Assembly (NCBI GenBank): GCA_964506325.1
Contig: CAZDLO010000003.1
Location: 30,012 to 94,011, forward strand
From: CAINVV01 sp964506325
Lineage (GTDB): Bacteria > Bacteroidota > Bacteroidia > Bacteroidales > Prolixibacteraceae
Direction of reading: 5' to 3'
DNA length: 64,000 nucleotides
The notes below the pieces were generated by a model. The model did not search any database, was not told the DNA's origin, and saw nothing but the letters and a program-made list of their open reading frames with translations. Positions 36,480 to 45,221 of this stretch are shown in pieces (position 1 is the first letter of the stretch; each line of letters starts with the position of its first letter). The position numbers and the translations under genes are program-made.

Positions 36480-37415
36480 TCATTTCCCATTTTTCATACT
36501 TTGTATCATTGTTCTTATTCCCTCTTGCGGAGAAGTTGCCTGCCAGCCAAACCTTTTTTCAAATTTGCTGCTGTCAAAAACGTAATCCTGTTCAAATTGA
36601 TACATCATCTCAGGAAATTCACGCATAACCGCAACGAATAGTCCGATTAGCCTGAGCATCCAGTTCGCGACTTTCTGTTGGCGCGGTTTGACATTTAGTT
36701 CCCCGGCAATCATTTCTATCCATTGATATCCTGTTACAGGGGCATTGGTCGTCGGAAGATGCCAAACCTGGTTATAAGCATCCGGGGTGTTCCCCAAAAG
36801 CGCCGTGGCTTTCGCTGCATCCGGTGTATAGGTATACGTGTGAATTCTGGACGGATCGCCAAAGACCTGCGCTTTTTTTCCGTTCATAAAATTTTTGGCA
36901 ACCATCAGTGCCAGAGCACTGTTCTTGTTTTCCGGGCCGTAAAAGTCTGCCGCTCTTGCAATTAATGCTGTAAGTTCATTCTTTTCCACAGCGCCTGTTA
37001 TCATTTCACAAAGCTCTTTGCGTAAAACGCCCTTCCTGCTGGAAGGCTGAACTGCCGATTGTTCGGTCATATGGGGGATGGCACTGTCTGCATACATATA
37101 AACATTGTCAAAAAAGACAAGTTTTGATCCATGTTCTCTGCAGGCATCTATGACTGACTTCAAAAATGGTGGCCAGGTTTTTTGCCAGACTCTGGTATTG
37201 TATTCAAAACCGATGGTGACATAAACTATTCCACTTCCGCGAATTGCGTCAGACAACTTCCCTTTGTTATTTACATCAAGGGGAAAAAGTTCATCCGTCA
37301 CATTCACTTTCAACGGATTCCTGCTAACAAGCCGGATTTCTTCGGTATATTTTTTTAATTCCCTGGCCAGTGGAATTCCAATGGCTCCGCCGGATCCCAG
37401 TATGGTCTGTTTCAT
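36480..37415 (-). CDS. NAD-dependent epimerase/dehydratase-like protein
   Basis: A 311-residue extended short-chain dehydrogenase-like protein. The nucleotide-binding motif near the N-terminus is GSGGAIG (8-14). A VYMYAD segment (near 106) stands where the family's YxxxK motif would begin upstream, and LIARAADFYGPEN resembles the RxxxxYGP segment of the family. The C-terminus (FEKRFGWQATSPQEGIRTMI) is also family-like. The substrate cannot be predicted and could be a nucleotide sugar or a small carbonyl compound. The catalytic tyrosine is not certain by eye. Confidence 0.72.
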   Translation of the reverse strand: MKQTILGSGGAIGIPLARELKKYTEEIRLVSRNPLKVNVTDELFPLDVNNKGKLSDAIRGSGIVYVTIGFEYNTRVWQKTWPPFLKSVIDACREHGSKLVFFDNVYMYADSAIPHMTEQSAVQPSSRKGVLRKELCEMITGAVEKNELTALIARAADFYGPENKNSALALMVAKNFMNGKKAQVFGDPSRIHTYTYTPDAAKATALLGNTPDAYNQVWHLPTTNAPVTGYQWIEMIAGELNVKPRQQKVANWMLRLIGLFVAVMREFPEMMYQFEQDYVFDSSKFEKRFGWQATSPQEGIRTMIQSMKNGK

Positions 37416-37637
37416 TTCGGACTGATTGGTTTATGGAAGGATCAAGATAACTATTGCAATTATTATGTATACGATTTTCAAATGAAGTCGTTTCGTAACT
37501 GTATCTCCAGCTGATCATTCAAAGAATTTCTCCGTTCACATTTTTGCTGTTCAATTTGCCTGAAACAACAGGACGGGATCTTAATCCTTGATTAGAAGTT
37601 CTCTTTTCTTTCCTTTAAATGCCTTATCTTTGCCTAA

Positions 37638-40139
37638 ATGAGTTCCATGGCCAATTTACATACCCCTAAATTTGAAAGCAATCCGCAGCTGGATCTGGCT
37701 TTTGACTTTGTCCAGTATACTGGTCAGAACCTTTTCCTTACAGGGAAGGCCGGTACAGGGAAAACAACATTTCTTAAGAATCTTAAACTCCAGTCCCCAA
37801 AACGGATGGTTGTTGTTGCTCCAACCGGGGTAGCAGCCATTAATGCAGGAGGAGTTACCATCCACTCCTTCTTTCAGCTGTCATTCGGTCCGCAGATTCC
37901 TTCGGATCCCGACCGGTCCGGGTCTGGCCGGGTGGCTGCCGAGGGCACTCCAAGTGTTGGAGTAAAGCGTTTCAGCAAGGAGAAGATCAATATTATCAGA
38001 AGCCTTGATCTGCTCGTTATCGATGAGATCAGCATGGTTAGGGCGGATGTGCTGGATGCCATTGACGAAGTATTGCGGCGGTTCCGCAACCGTTATAAAC
38101 CATTCGGGGGAGTTCAGCTTCTCATGATAGGTGATCTTCAACAGCTCGCTCCCATTGTGAAGGAGGAAGAATGGGAATTATTGAGGCCATATTACGATAC
38201 TGCATTTTTCTTCAGCAGCAGGGCTTTGAGCAGGTCAAAATTTACAAGTTTGGAATTAAAGCACATATTTCGCCAGAGTGATCAGCTATTCATAGGTCTC
38301 CTCAATAAAATCCGCGATAACCAATTGGATGTGCCTACTTTGCAGGAGCTTAACAGGCGGTATATTCCCGGGTTCAGTCCTGACGACAAGGAAGGTTATA
38401 TTACGCTTACCACACACAATTACCAGTCTCAGCAGATCAACATTACCAGGCTAGGTTTACTTGGGAGTGCTGTATTTCGTTTTTCTGCTGAAGTTTCGGG
38501 TGAATTCCCCGAATATTCCTACCCCACTGACTTCGAACTGGAATTAAAGGTGGGAGCGCAAGTGATGTTTGTTAAGAATGATCCTACTTCAGAAAAGCGG
38601 TTTTACAACGGGAAAATAGGAAAGATAAAGAATCTGGATGAAAATAGGATTGAAGTAATTTGTCCCGGCGATGATTCCGTGATTGATGTCTCAAAAGTTG
38701 TGTGGCACAACACTAAGTATGCAATCAATGATGCTACGCAGGAGATCGAGGAAGAGATCATTGGCACGTACAGCCAGTTCCCGCTCAAACTTGCCTGGGC
38801 CATTACCATTCATAAAAGCCAGGGACTGACTTTTGACAAGGCCATCATCGACGCACGGGCCTCTTTTGCCCATGGACAGGTATATGTGGCGCTCAGTCGC
38901 TGCAGAACTTTTGAAGGATTGGTGCTCAGTACCCCCATTTCTTTGAATAGTATAAAGAATGATTCGACAGTTTCGCAGTTCAGCGAAGAAGTGGAACAGA
39001 ATCAGCCTGGTCCTGCAGAACTGGAGCAATCCAGGAAGGAATACCTGCAGCAATTGCTGGCTGAACTTTTCGATTTCAGGCCGATACTTCGCCAGGTGCA
39101 GTACCTGTTGAGACTATGGGATGAACATTCGGTCCAGCTGCTTGGATCCCTTAATTTTGTACTGAAGGGCATGACATCGCCGGTTAAGGCGGAGATGATT
39201 GAAGTGGCTGCAAGGTTCGATAACCAGGTAAGACAAATACTTCTGACAGGAGAGAGCGCTGAAGAGAACCCCCTGTTGCAGGAGCGTGTAAGTAAGGCAT
39301 CAGGCTTTTTCTATGAGAGGCTTGAACAACTCCTGGAACAACCTTTTTCAGCTGCGACTTATGAGAGCGACAACAAAGCCGTCCGCAAAATTTTTTTGGA
39401 GGCCACCGGTAAACTGCACATGGAGATAAGGCTTAAAAAGATCTGCCTGGATCACTGTAAAAATGGATTCAGCATTAAGTCATTCCTTGAAACCCGTTCA
39501 AAGGCTTCCATAGAGGTTGAAGAGTCAGTGCACACACGGAGGAGAGCTGATAATAATGTTGCGATTTCCTCCAATCCGGATTTTTATTCAAGGCTCAAAC
39601 AATGGCGTTCTGACAAGGCTGATCTTATGCAGGTGGAGATTGCCAGGGTCTTGTCACAGAAAACCTTGCTTGAGATAGCTCAGACCCTGCCATTGTCCGG
39701 GAAAGAGTTGAAGGAGGTCAAAGGGATGGGTGGCGTCCGGATGAAGCAGTTTGGAAGGGAGATTCTTGAAATGATCCTTTCCTACCGCAGTCAGAACGGC
39801 ATGGATGTGCCGGCTGAAGCACAAAGGGAGGTTGAGAAAGCAGGAATGGATTCACGGCAACTCACCTACGACCTCTTTAAAAACGGCCTTTCTGTCCAGG
39901 ATATAGCAAGAAACCGGCAAATGGCAGTATCAACCATTGAGACACATCTGCTGGATTTTGTGGAAAGCGGTGCTATTCCAATTGATCGCCTGGTAGAAAA
40001 AAACAGGGTAAAAGCCATTGAAGAGTGCATTGAACTAAATAACATCAGCCGTTTGGGCGATTTGAAAGCAAAATTGGGAAATTCATTCAGTTATTCTGAA
40101 ATCAGGTTTGTCCTGAAGCACCTTGAGGTGAATAATTAG
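37638..40139 (+). CDS. Pif1-like helicase with HRDC and HTH_40 regions
   Basis: An 833-residue protein. The Walker A motif is GKAGTGKT (36-43), Walker B is LVIDEISM, and motif VI is near YVALSRCRTFEGLVLS, all typical of Pif1/RecD2-type superfamily 1 helicases. The middle part (about 440-620) has no clear family. Residues about 640-715 resemble an HRDC domain (WRSDKADLMQVEIARVLSQK). The C-terminus (about 745-830) resembles HTH_40 (LFKNGLSVQDIARNRQMAVS). Such proteins unwind DNA during repair or replication stress. TATCTTTG at 37625-37632, a -7 element, ends five bases before the ATG at 37638, so translation may start at the ATG at 37647 instead. Confidence 0.88.
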   Translation: MSSMANLHTPKFESNPQLDLAFDFVQYTGQNLFLTGKAGTGKTTFLKNLKLQSPKRMVVVAPTGVAAINAGGVTIHSFFQLSFGPQIPSDPDRSGSGRVAAEGTPSVGVKRFSKEKINIIRSLDLLVIDEISMVRADVLDAIDEVLRRFRNRYKPFGGVQLLMIGDLQQLAPIVKEEEWELLRPYYDTAFFFSSRALSRSKFTSLELKHIFRQSDQLFIGLLNKIRDNQLDVPTLQELNRRYIPGFSPDDKEGYITLTTHNYQSQQINITRLGLLGSAVFRFSAEVSGEFPEYSYPTDFELELKVGAQVMFVKNDPTSEKRFYNGKIGKIKNLDENRIEVICPGDDSVIDVSKVVWHNTKYAINDATQEIEEEIIGTYSQFPLKLAWAITIHKSQGLTFDKAIIDARASFAHGQVYVALSRCRTFEGLVLSTPISLNSIKNDSTVSQFSEEVEQNQPGPAELEQSRKEYLQQLLAELFDFRPILRQVQYLLRLWDEHSVQLLGSLNFVLKGMTSPVKAEMIEVAARFDNQVRQILLTGESAEENPLLQERVSKASGFFYERLEQLLEQPFSAATYESDNKAVRKIFLEATGKLHMEIRLKKICLDHCKNGFSIKSFLETRSKASIEVEESVHTRRRADNNVAISSNPDFYSRLKQWRSDKADLMQVEIARVLSQKTLLEIAQTLPLSGKELKEVKGMGGVRMKQFGREILEMILSYRSQNGMDVPAEAQREVEKAGMDSRQLTYDLFKNGLSVQDIARNRQMAVSTIETHLLDFVESGAIPIDRLVEKNRVKAIEECIELNNISRLGDLKAKLGNSFSYSEIRFVLKHLEVNN

Positions 40140-40421
40140 AATCTGCAACCTCCCTTTCAGGATCGTGCAATTTTTCCCTCAAAATGATTTGGGGTAATCG
40201 ATGTAATGGAGAGGTTGCCTGCCTCCCAAAATTTCAGGCCTGCCTCCGGCCATCTAACCCTGAGACAGGCAGCAGGAATGAGGATCGGCTGGTGTGCCGG
40301 TTCTGAGAACCTCTGTTTCCTTCCCCATTGTTTTTTGTCAAAATTTTGTAATTTGGTACTCGAACTAATGAAATTATTGACTGAACTTGTTTTCCTTTTC
40401 AGCTAATATCAAAACTAACGT

Positions 40422-41915
40422 ATGAGAAAATACATCCTGTCGCTCGATCAGGGTACAACCAGTTCGCGCGCTATTGTGTTCGGTCACGATGGTCTGCCAG
40501 TATCCACAGCACAAAGGGAGTTCACACAAATTTATCCCAGGCCCGGTTGGGTTGAGCATGATCCTGAAGAGATTTGGTCAACCCAGGCTGGCGTCATTGT
40601 TGAGGCGATGACTAAAGCAGGACTGACGGGCGCTAATATTGCAGGAATAGGTATCACGAATCAACGGGAAACGACTGTCGTATGGGATAGAAACACAGGT
40701 AAACCTGTTTACAATGCGATTGTATGGCAGGATCGCAGAACGGCAGATTACTGTGACCATTTGAAAAGGGATGGTTTGGACAAGATGATTCTGGATAAAA
40801 CAGGACTGATCCCGGATGCCTACTTTTCCGCGACAAAGATTCGGTGGATACTTGAAAATGTTGATGGAGCCAGGGAGTCGGCCCAAAAGGGTACCCTGGT
40901 TTTTGGCACCATTGATTCCTGGCTGGTTTGGAAGCTTACCGGTGGTGATTTGCACATTACAGATGTCTCCAATGCCTCGCGTACCATGCTTTTCAATATT
41001 CATACCCTTCAGTGGGACAATGAGTTGCTTGAACTGTTCGGTATACCGGCTGCCATGCTTCCACAGGTGAAATCATCCAGTGAAATTTATGGTATGACTG
41101 CCGGTGATTTTGGAAAACCCAGTCCGATTTCAGGAATAGCAGGCGATCAGCAGTCGGCACTTTTTGGCCAGATGTGCATTGATCCGGGCATGGTTAAAAA
41201 CACTTATGGAACCGGTTGTTTCATGATGATGAACATTGGGGATAAACCCATCGAATCCAGGAACAGATTGCTAACGACAGTTGCCTGGCAAATCGGAGGG
41301 AAGACAACCTATGCACTGGAAGGAAGTATTTTCATCGGGGGTGCGGTGGTCCAGTGGCTTCGCGACAGTCTTGGGATCATCCGAAAATCTTCGGATGTTG
41401 AAAAGCTGGCTGCAAAGGTGATATGCAGTGACGGGGTCTATTTTGTTCCCGCATTTGCCGGGCTGGGTGCCCCCTACTGGAATCAGCATGCCCGTGGTAC
41501 AATAGTGGGGATAACGAGGGGGACTACTTCCGCCCATATTGCAAGGGCAGCTGTTGACAGCATTGCTTACCAGACCCTGGAGGTGTTGCAGGCCATGCAG
41601 ATAGACTCAGGCGTAGATATCCGGGAGTTAAGAGTGGACGGAGGGGCAACAGTTAACAACAGTCTGCTTCAGTTTCAGTCGGATATTTTGCAGACCAGTG
41701 TTGTCAGGCCGGTGATTACAGAAACAACAGCCCTCGGAGCAGCATACCTGGCCGGACTGGCCGTAAATTACTGGAGCGATATCCAGGAGATACGCACCCA
41801 ATGGCAGATCGACAGAATCTTCACCCCGGGTATTCCTGCAAGTGAAACGACCTCCCTGGTAAAGGGATGGAAACGGGCTGTTAAAGCAGCCAATGCATGG
41901 TCAGAGGAAGATTGA
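40422..41915 (+). CDS. glpK: Glycerol kinase
   Basis: A 497-residue FGGY-family kinase. The N-terminus LSLDQGTTSSRAIVF and the segments TNQRETTVVWDR, IAGDQQSALFGQ, GTGCFMMMN and VDGGATVNNSLLQFQ are those of glycerol kinase. It traps glycerol as glycerol 3-phosphate. The glycerol channel gene follows after 37 bases. The length is normal, and no glycerol-3-phosphate dehydrogenase is seen alongside. Confidence 0.96.
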   Translation: MRKYILSLDQGTTSSRAIVFGHDGLPVSTAQREFTQIYPRPGWVEHDPEEIWSTQAGVIVEAMTKAGLTGANIAGIGITNQRETTVVWDRNTGKPVYNAIVWQDRRTADYCDHLKRDGLDKMILDKTGLIPDAYFSATKIRWILENVDGARESAQKGTLVFGTIDSWLVWKLTGGDLHITDVSNASRTMLFNIHTLQWDNELLELFGIPAAMLPQVKSSSEIYGMTAGDFGKPSPISGIAGDQQSALFGQMCIDPGMVKNTYGTGCFMMMNIGDKPIESRNRLLTTVAWQIGGKTTYALEGSIFIGGAVVQWLRDSLGIIRKSSDVEKLAAKVICSDGVYFVPAFAGLGAPYWNQHARGTIVGITRGTTSAHIARAAVDSIAYQTLEVLQAMQIDSGVDIRELRVDGGATVNNSLLQFQSDILQTSVVRPVITETTALGAAYLAGLAVNYWSDIQEIRTQWQIDRIFTPGIPASETTSLVKGWKRAVKAANAWSEED

Positions 41916-41952
41916 GGGATAAATGATTCACAGATAAATAAAACAGAAGAAT

Positions 41953-42666
41953 ATGAGTCCATTTTTTGGAGAATTTTTCGGGACAGCAATTGTCCTGCTG
42001 CTTGGAGGAGGTGTGTGTGCCAATGTATCACTCGATAAAACCCTTGGAAACAAAAGTGGATGGATCGTTGTCACTTTTGGATGGTCTATTGGTGTCTTTA
42101 CCGGAGTGCTTATTGCCGCACCCTTAAGTGGTGCGCATCTTAATCCTGCTGTGACACTTGCCTTGGTCCTGGCACATAAGTTCTCCCCAACACTGATGCC
42201 CCTGTATATTCTGGCCCAGATGCTGGGAGCCATGTTCGGGGCCGGCCTGGTCTGGCTGGCTTACAAAAAGCATTTCGATGCTACTGCCGATCAAAATGCT
42301 AAACTCGGGGTGTTTTGCACAGGGCCGTGCATCCGGAATTACCGCTACAACCTGTTAACAGAGCTGATCGGAACCCATATGCTGGTCATGGCTGTTCTTT
42401 ACATGGCAGTCCCCGAAGTTGGACTGGGAGCCTTGAATGCCTTGCCTATTGCTTTGGTTGTTCTTGGAATTGGGTTATCGTTGGGTGGAGCTACAGGATA
42501 TGCCATCAATCCTGCACGTGATCTGGGTCCGCGTATTATGCATTATTTCCTTCCCATTCCGAATAAACGGGACAGCGACTGGAAATATGCATGGGTACCT
42601 GTTCTAGGCCCGCTGTTGGGTGCACTCAGCGCATCATTGTTGTTCCTGTTGTTCAAGAATATATGA
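41953..42666 (+). CDS. glpF: Glycerol facilitator (aquaglyceroporin)
   Basis: A 237-residue channel with six membrane spans and the two half-helix NPA motifs: HLNPAVT (N64) and AINPARDLGPR (N186). The Arg directly after the second NPA and the Asp following it are features of glycerol-conducting members. It lets glycerol cross the inner membrane for phosphorylation by GlpK, encoded just upstream. The spacing implies a two-gene operon. Confidence 0.94.
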   Translation: MSPFFGEFFGTAIVLLLGGGVCANVSLDKTLGNKSGWIVVTFGWSIGVFTGVLIAAPLSGAHLNPAVTLALVLAHKFSPTLMPLYILAQMLGAMFGAGLVWLAYKKHFDATADQNAKLGVFCTGPCIRNYRYNLLTELIGTHMLVMAVLYMAVPEVGLGALNALPIALVVLGIGLSLGGATGYAINPARDLGPRIMHYFLPIPNKRDSDWKYAWVPVLGPLLGALSASLLFLLFKNI

Positions 42667-42816
42667 GAAGGGGTTGCCAATGTGAAATTTTCGGGAAGGC
42701 AGCAAAAAGGAGCAGGTGAGACTTGCCTGATCCTCAGTTTTTTGCCGGGGGAATAAGCTGCCCCGATTTTGATTCCATGTAATTCGCACGGAAACAGATT
42801 GTTGCAGAAACATGAC

Positions 42817-42894
42817 AACCGCAAAGGTTGCAAAGTAGCCATAAGGAAAACAGGGCAATAAATGTATTTCCGGCCCTTTGCGACCTTCGCGGTT
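42817..42894. terminator. Likely bidirectional terminator between glpF and GH29 genes
   Basis: Nineteen-base arms at 42817-42835 (AACCGCAAAGGTTGCAAAG) and 42876-42894 pair with two imperfect positions around a 40-base loop, and a T run follows the right arm. It sits between the convergent glpF and fucosidase genes. The long loop makes it less certain than the other hairpins of the window. Confidence 0.6.
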
Positions 42895-42919
42895 TTTTGT
42901 CACTTGAAAAATCTCAATT

Positions 42920-44287
42920 CTACTTCAGAATCACCTCCAGTACAGGGATTTCCATCGGTGGCTTCAGTACCGGTAGTTGCAGGTTGACAGACTGACTGTC
43001 TTCATCTTTACCGGTGCGGTATTTCACCTCTGAGGCATCATGGAGAAACTGAACATACTTGATCTTATTCGCTATGTTTTTCATTTTCAGGTTGCCCATT
43101 GGATAGGCAAGTAGGTGGATGTACAATCTTCCTGTTTTTTCGTTGTAGGTAAGAATTGTATTGTCCGGTGCGGTAAATTCGGCAGGAGCCTCAGTGCAAC
43201 CATATACTGAACGGCTGTTGTACTTCATCCATTCTCCCATCGATTTCAGGCGGTCCTGAGCCCGGTAGTCGAATAATCCCCTGGCTGTCGGACCGACATT
43301 AAGCAACAGATTACCTCCTTTGCTTACCGATTCTATCAACAGTTCAAGCAACTGGGCAGGGCTTTTCCAGCTTGTTTCATCCCTGAAATATCCCCATGAT
43401 CCGGAAAAAGTCTGGCAGGTTTCCCAATATATTTTCTTACCGTTGCGCTCCGGCCATTTTTCAACTTTGTATTGTTCAGGGGATTCAAAATCCCATCCAT
43501 AATCCTTGTCCTTGAGATCAAGGCGGTCGTCGATGATGATATCGGGCTGAATTTGGCGAACCATTTTAAGCAGGCCTTCAGAATCCCAATCGTCATGCCC
43601 CTTTCCGTTTTTTCCCGGGAATGAAAAGTCAAACCAGATCACGTCAATCTTGCCATAGTTGGTGAGCAACTCGCGAACCTGATTTTTGAGGTATTCGCGA
43701 TATTTGCCCATATCTTTACCTTTATTCAGCCTTGCATAAGCCGAGTCTGATTCCTGGCGCTGCGGATGCACCCGGTCAACGGTGTAATCCGGGTGATGCC
43801 AGTCGATCAGGGAGTAGTAAAAACCCACTTTCAAACCTTCCGCCCTCAATGCCTCGACATACTCTTTGACGACATCCCGGCCAAACTTTGTGTTTGTTGA
43901 CTTGTAATCAGTGTATTTGGAATCGAAATTGCAGAATCCTTCGTGGTGTTTGGCTGTCAGTACAACATATTTCATCCCGGCTTCCCTGGCCATACGTGCC
44001 CATTCTTTTGGATTGTAAAGATCAGGATTGTATTCTTCAAAGTACTTCAGGTACTGTTCATTTGTCATTTTTTCATAGTTCTTTACCCATTCATGCCTGG
44101 CAGGTAAAGCGTACAAGCCCCAATGTATAAACATGCCGAAACGGGCGTCTGTCCACCATGCCATCCGTTTCGTCTTTTGTTCAGGAGTTTCTGTTTTGTA
44201 ATTGTCCTGTGCCTGGACAATACCCTGAAAAAGTAGCAGCAGCATCATTGCCAGGGTGATAATTGTGTTTTTTAGTTTTCCTTTCAT
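42920..44287 (-). CDS. GH29 alpha-L-fucosidase
   Basis: A 455-residue exported protein with signal peptide ending near VQAQDN. The GH29 barrel motifs are present: RFGMFIHWGLYALPARHEW, YVVLTAKHHEGFCNFDS, and the nucleophile D220 in VIWFDFSFPG. The segment QTFSGSWGYFRDE is typical of the fucosidase branch that releases alpha-1,3/1,4 or alpha-1,2 linked fucose. It is the last gene of the minus-strand glycosidase cluster. A short C-terminal beta domain follows residue 360. Confidence 0.92.
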   Translation of the reverse strand: MKGKLKNTIITLAMMLLLLFQGIVQAQDNYKTETPEQKTKRMAWWTDARFGMFIHWGLYALPARHEWVKNYEKMTNEQYLKYFEEYNPDLYNPKEWARMAREAGMKYVVLTAKHHEGFCNFDSKYTDYKSTNTKFGRDVVKEYVEALRAEGLKVGFYYSLIDWHHPDYTVDRVHPQRQESDSAYARLNKGKDMGKYREYLKNQVRELLTNYGKIDVIWFDFSFPGKNGKGHDDWDSEGLLKMVRQIQPDIIIDDRLDLKDKDYGWDFESPEQYKVEKWPERNGKKIYWETCQTFSGSWGYFRDETSWKSPAQLLELLIESVSKGGNLLLNVGPTARGLFDYRAQDRLKSMGEWMKYNSRSVYGCTEAPAEFTAPDNTILTYNEKTGRLYIHLLAYPMGNLKMKNIANKIKYVQFLHDASEVKYRTGKDEDSQSVNLQLPVLKPPMEIPVLEVILK

Positions 44288-44335
44288 AAGCTTAAATAAT
44301 TGTTTAATTGTTGTTTATATAATTGTGTTTGAGTT

Positions 44336-45145
44336 TTACTCGAGAAGTGCAGACAATTCCCTGCTTTTGATCAGTTGCTTTTCCCTCCTGAAATCATCCT
44401 GATTTCTGGTTTCCCAATAGCATTTGGCCAGCACATAATGCATGAGATCTTCAATTCTTTCATTTACTGGTGCCAAGCGGGACTTTTCTATCTTTTTTAG
44501 TGCTTTTTCCGGTTTTCCGTTGTAAAGTATGTTTAATACTGAGTAAAGGTCAACTTCCTGGCTAAGGTCGGTACCAGGGGATAATTTTTTTATTTTGACT
44601 AACAGGTAATCGCTTCGCTCCAGGAATTTGCTTTTCAGGTTGTCATTTTTGATCCCTTTTCCCGTATTCTGCAGTGCAAGTGCCAGCTTCAGATTTGTCT
44701 TCAGGTCTTTCTTGTTCTTTTCAAAGTCAATTGAGGATTCATTCAGCTCTCCTGTATCAACAGGGATCGAACGCAAGACAGCGAGCAACGGTTCTGCGGT
44801 ACTAAATCCTACCGACATCCAGACAGGAAATCCGGAGGCGGTAGCTATTACTACTTTGGGTATTTCGGAGACAGAATAGAGGCCGGGTGTAACCCGGTCG
44901 TGGTCAACATTTATCTTCAGTGCTACAAAATTCTTTGCGATGGTCTCCATTTCCGAACTTTCCCAAACCAATTGGTCCATATACCGGCAGGGGGCACACC
45001 AGTTGGCCCCAAAATCTATCACAATTAATTTATTCAATTCATTGGCCACTTCTTTTGCCTTGTCGAAATTGCTGAGCCACAAAATTTGAGCATCCAGGCT
45101 GAAAGCAATCAGAAGGGTAACCAGTGAAAGGGTAATTTTCTTCAC
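44336..45145 (-). CDS. Secreted thioredoxin-fold protein (GTG start)
   Basis: The GTG at 45145 was chosen because it begins a clean signal peptide (VKKITLSLVTLLIAFSLDAQ). The in-frame ATG at 45232 adds 29 non-signal residues and overlaps the end of the mannosidase gene. The 269-residue product has a thioredoxin domain with active site WCAPC in DFGANWCAPCRYMD and the cis-proline segment SEIPKVVI. A helical C-terminal part follows, possibly TPR-like. It should act in the periplasm in disulfide reduction or folding, perhaps of the enzymes encoded next to it. Confidence 0.75.
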   Translation of the reverse strand: MKKITLSLVTLLIAFSLDAQILWLSNFDKAKEVANELNKLIVIDFGANWCAPCRYMDQLVWESSEMETIAKNFVALKINVDHDRVTPGLYSVSEIPKVVIATASGFPVWMSVGFSTAEPLLAVLRSIPVDTGELNESSIDFEKNKKDLKTNLKLALALQNTGKGIKNDNLKSKFLERSDYLLVKIKKLSPGTDLSQEVDLYSVLNILYNGKPEKALKKIEKSRLAPVNERIEDLMHYVLAKCYWETRNQDDFRREKQLIKSRELSALLE

Positions 45146-45221
45146 AGAAAGTGATTTAGCATGTTCCAGATCAATAAATTGAAGTACCCGGATGGTTGTG
45201 TACCCAGGTAATGCAATGGTA

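Noticed and set aside
40217..40247. Direct repeat GCCTGCCTCC in the gap before glpK
   Set aside because: Two 10-base copies in a 280-base gap are too little to call an element; no promoter or hairpin could be tied to them.
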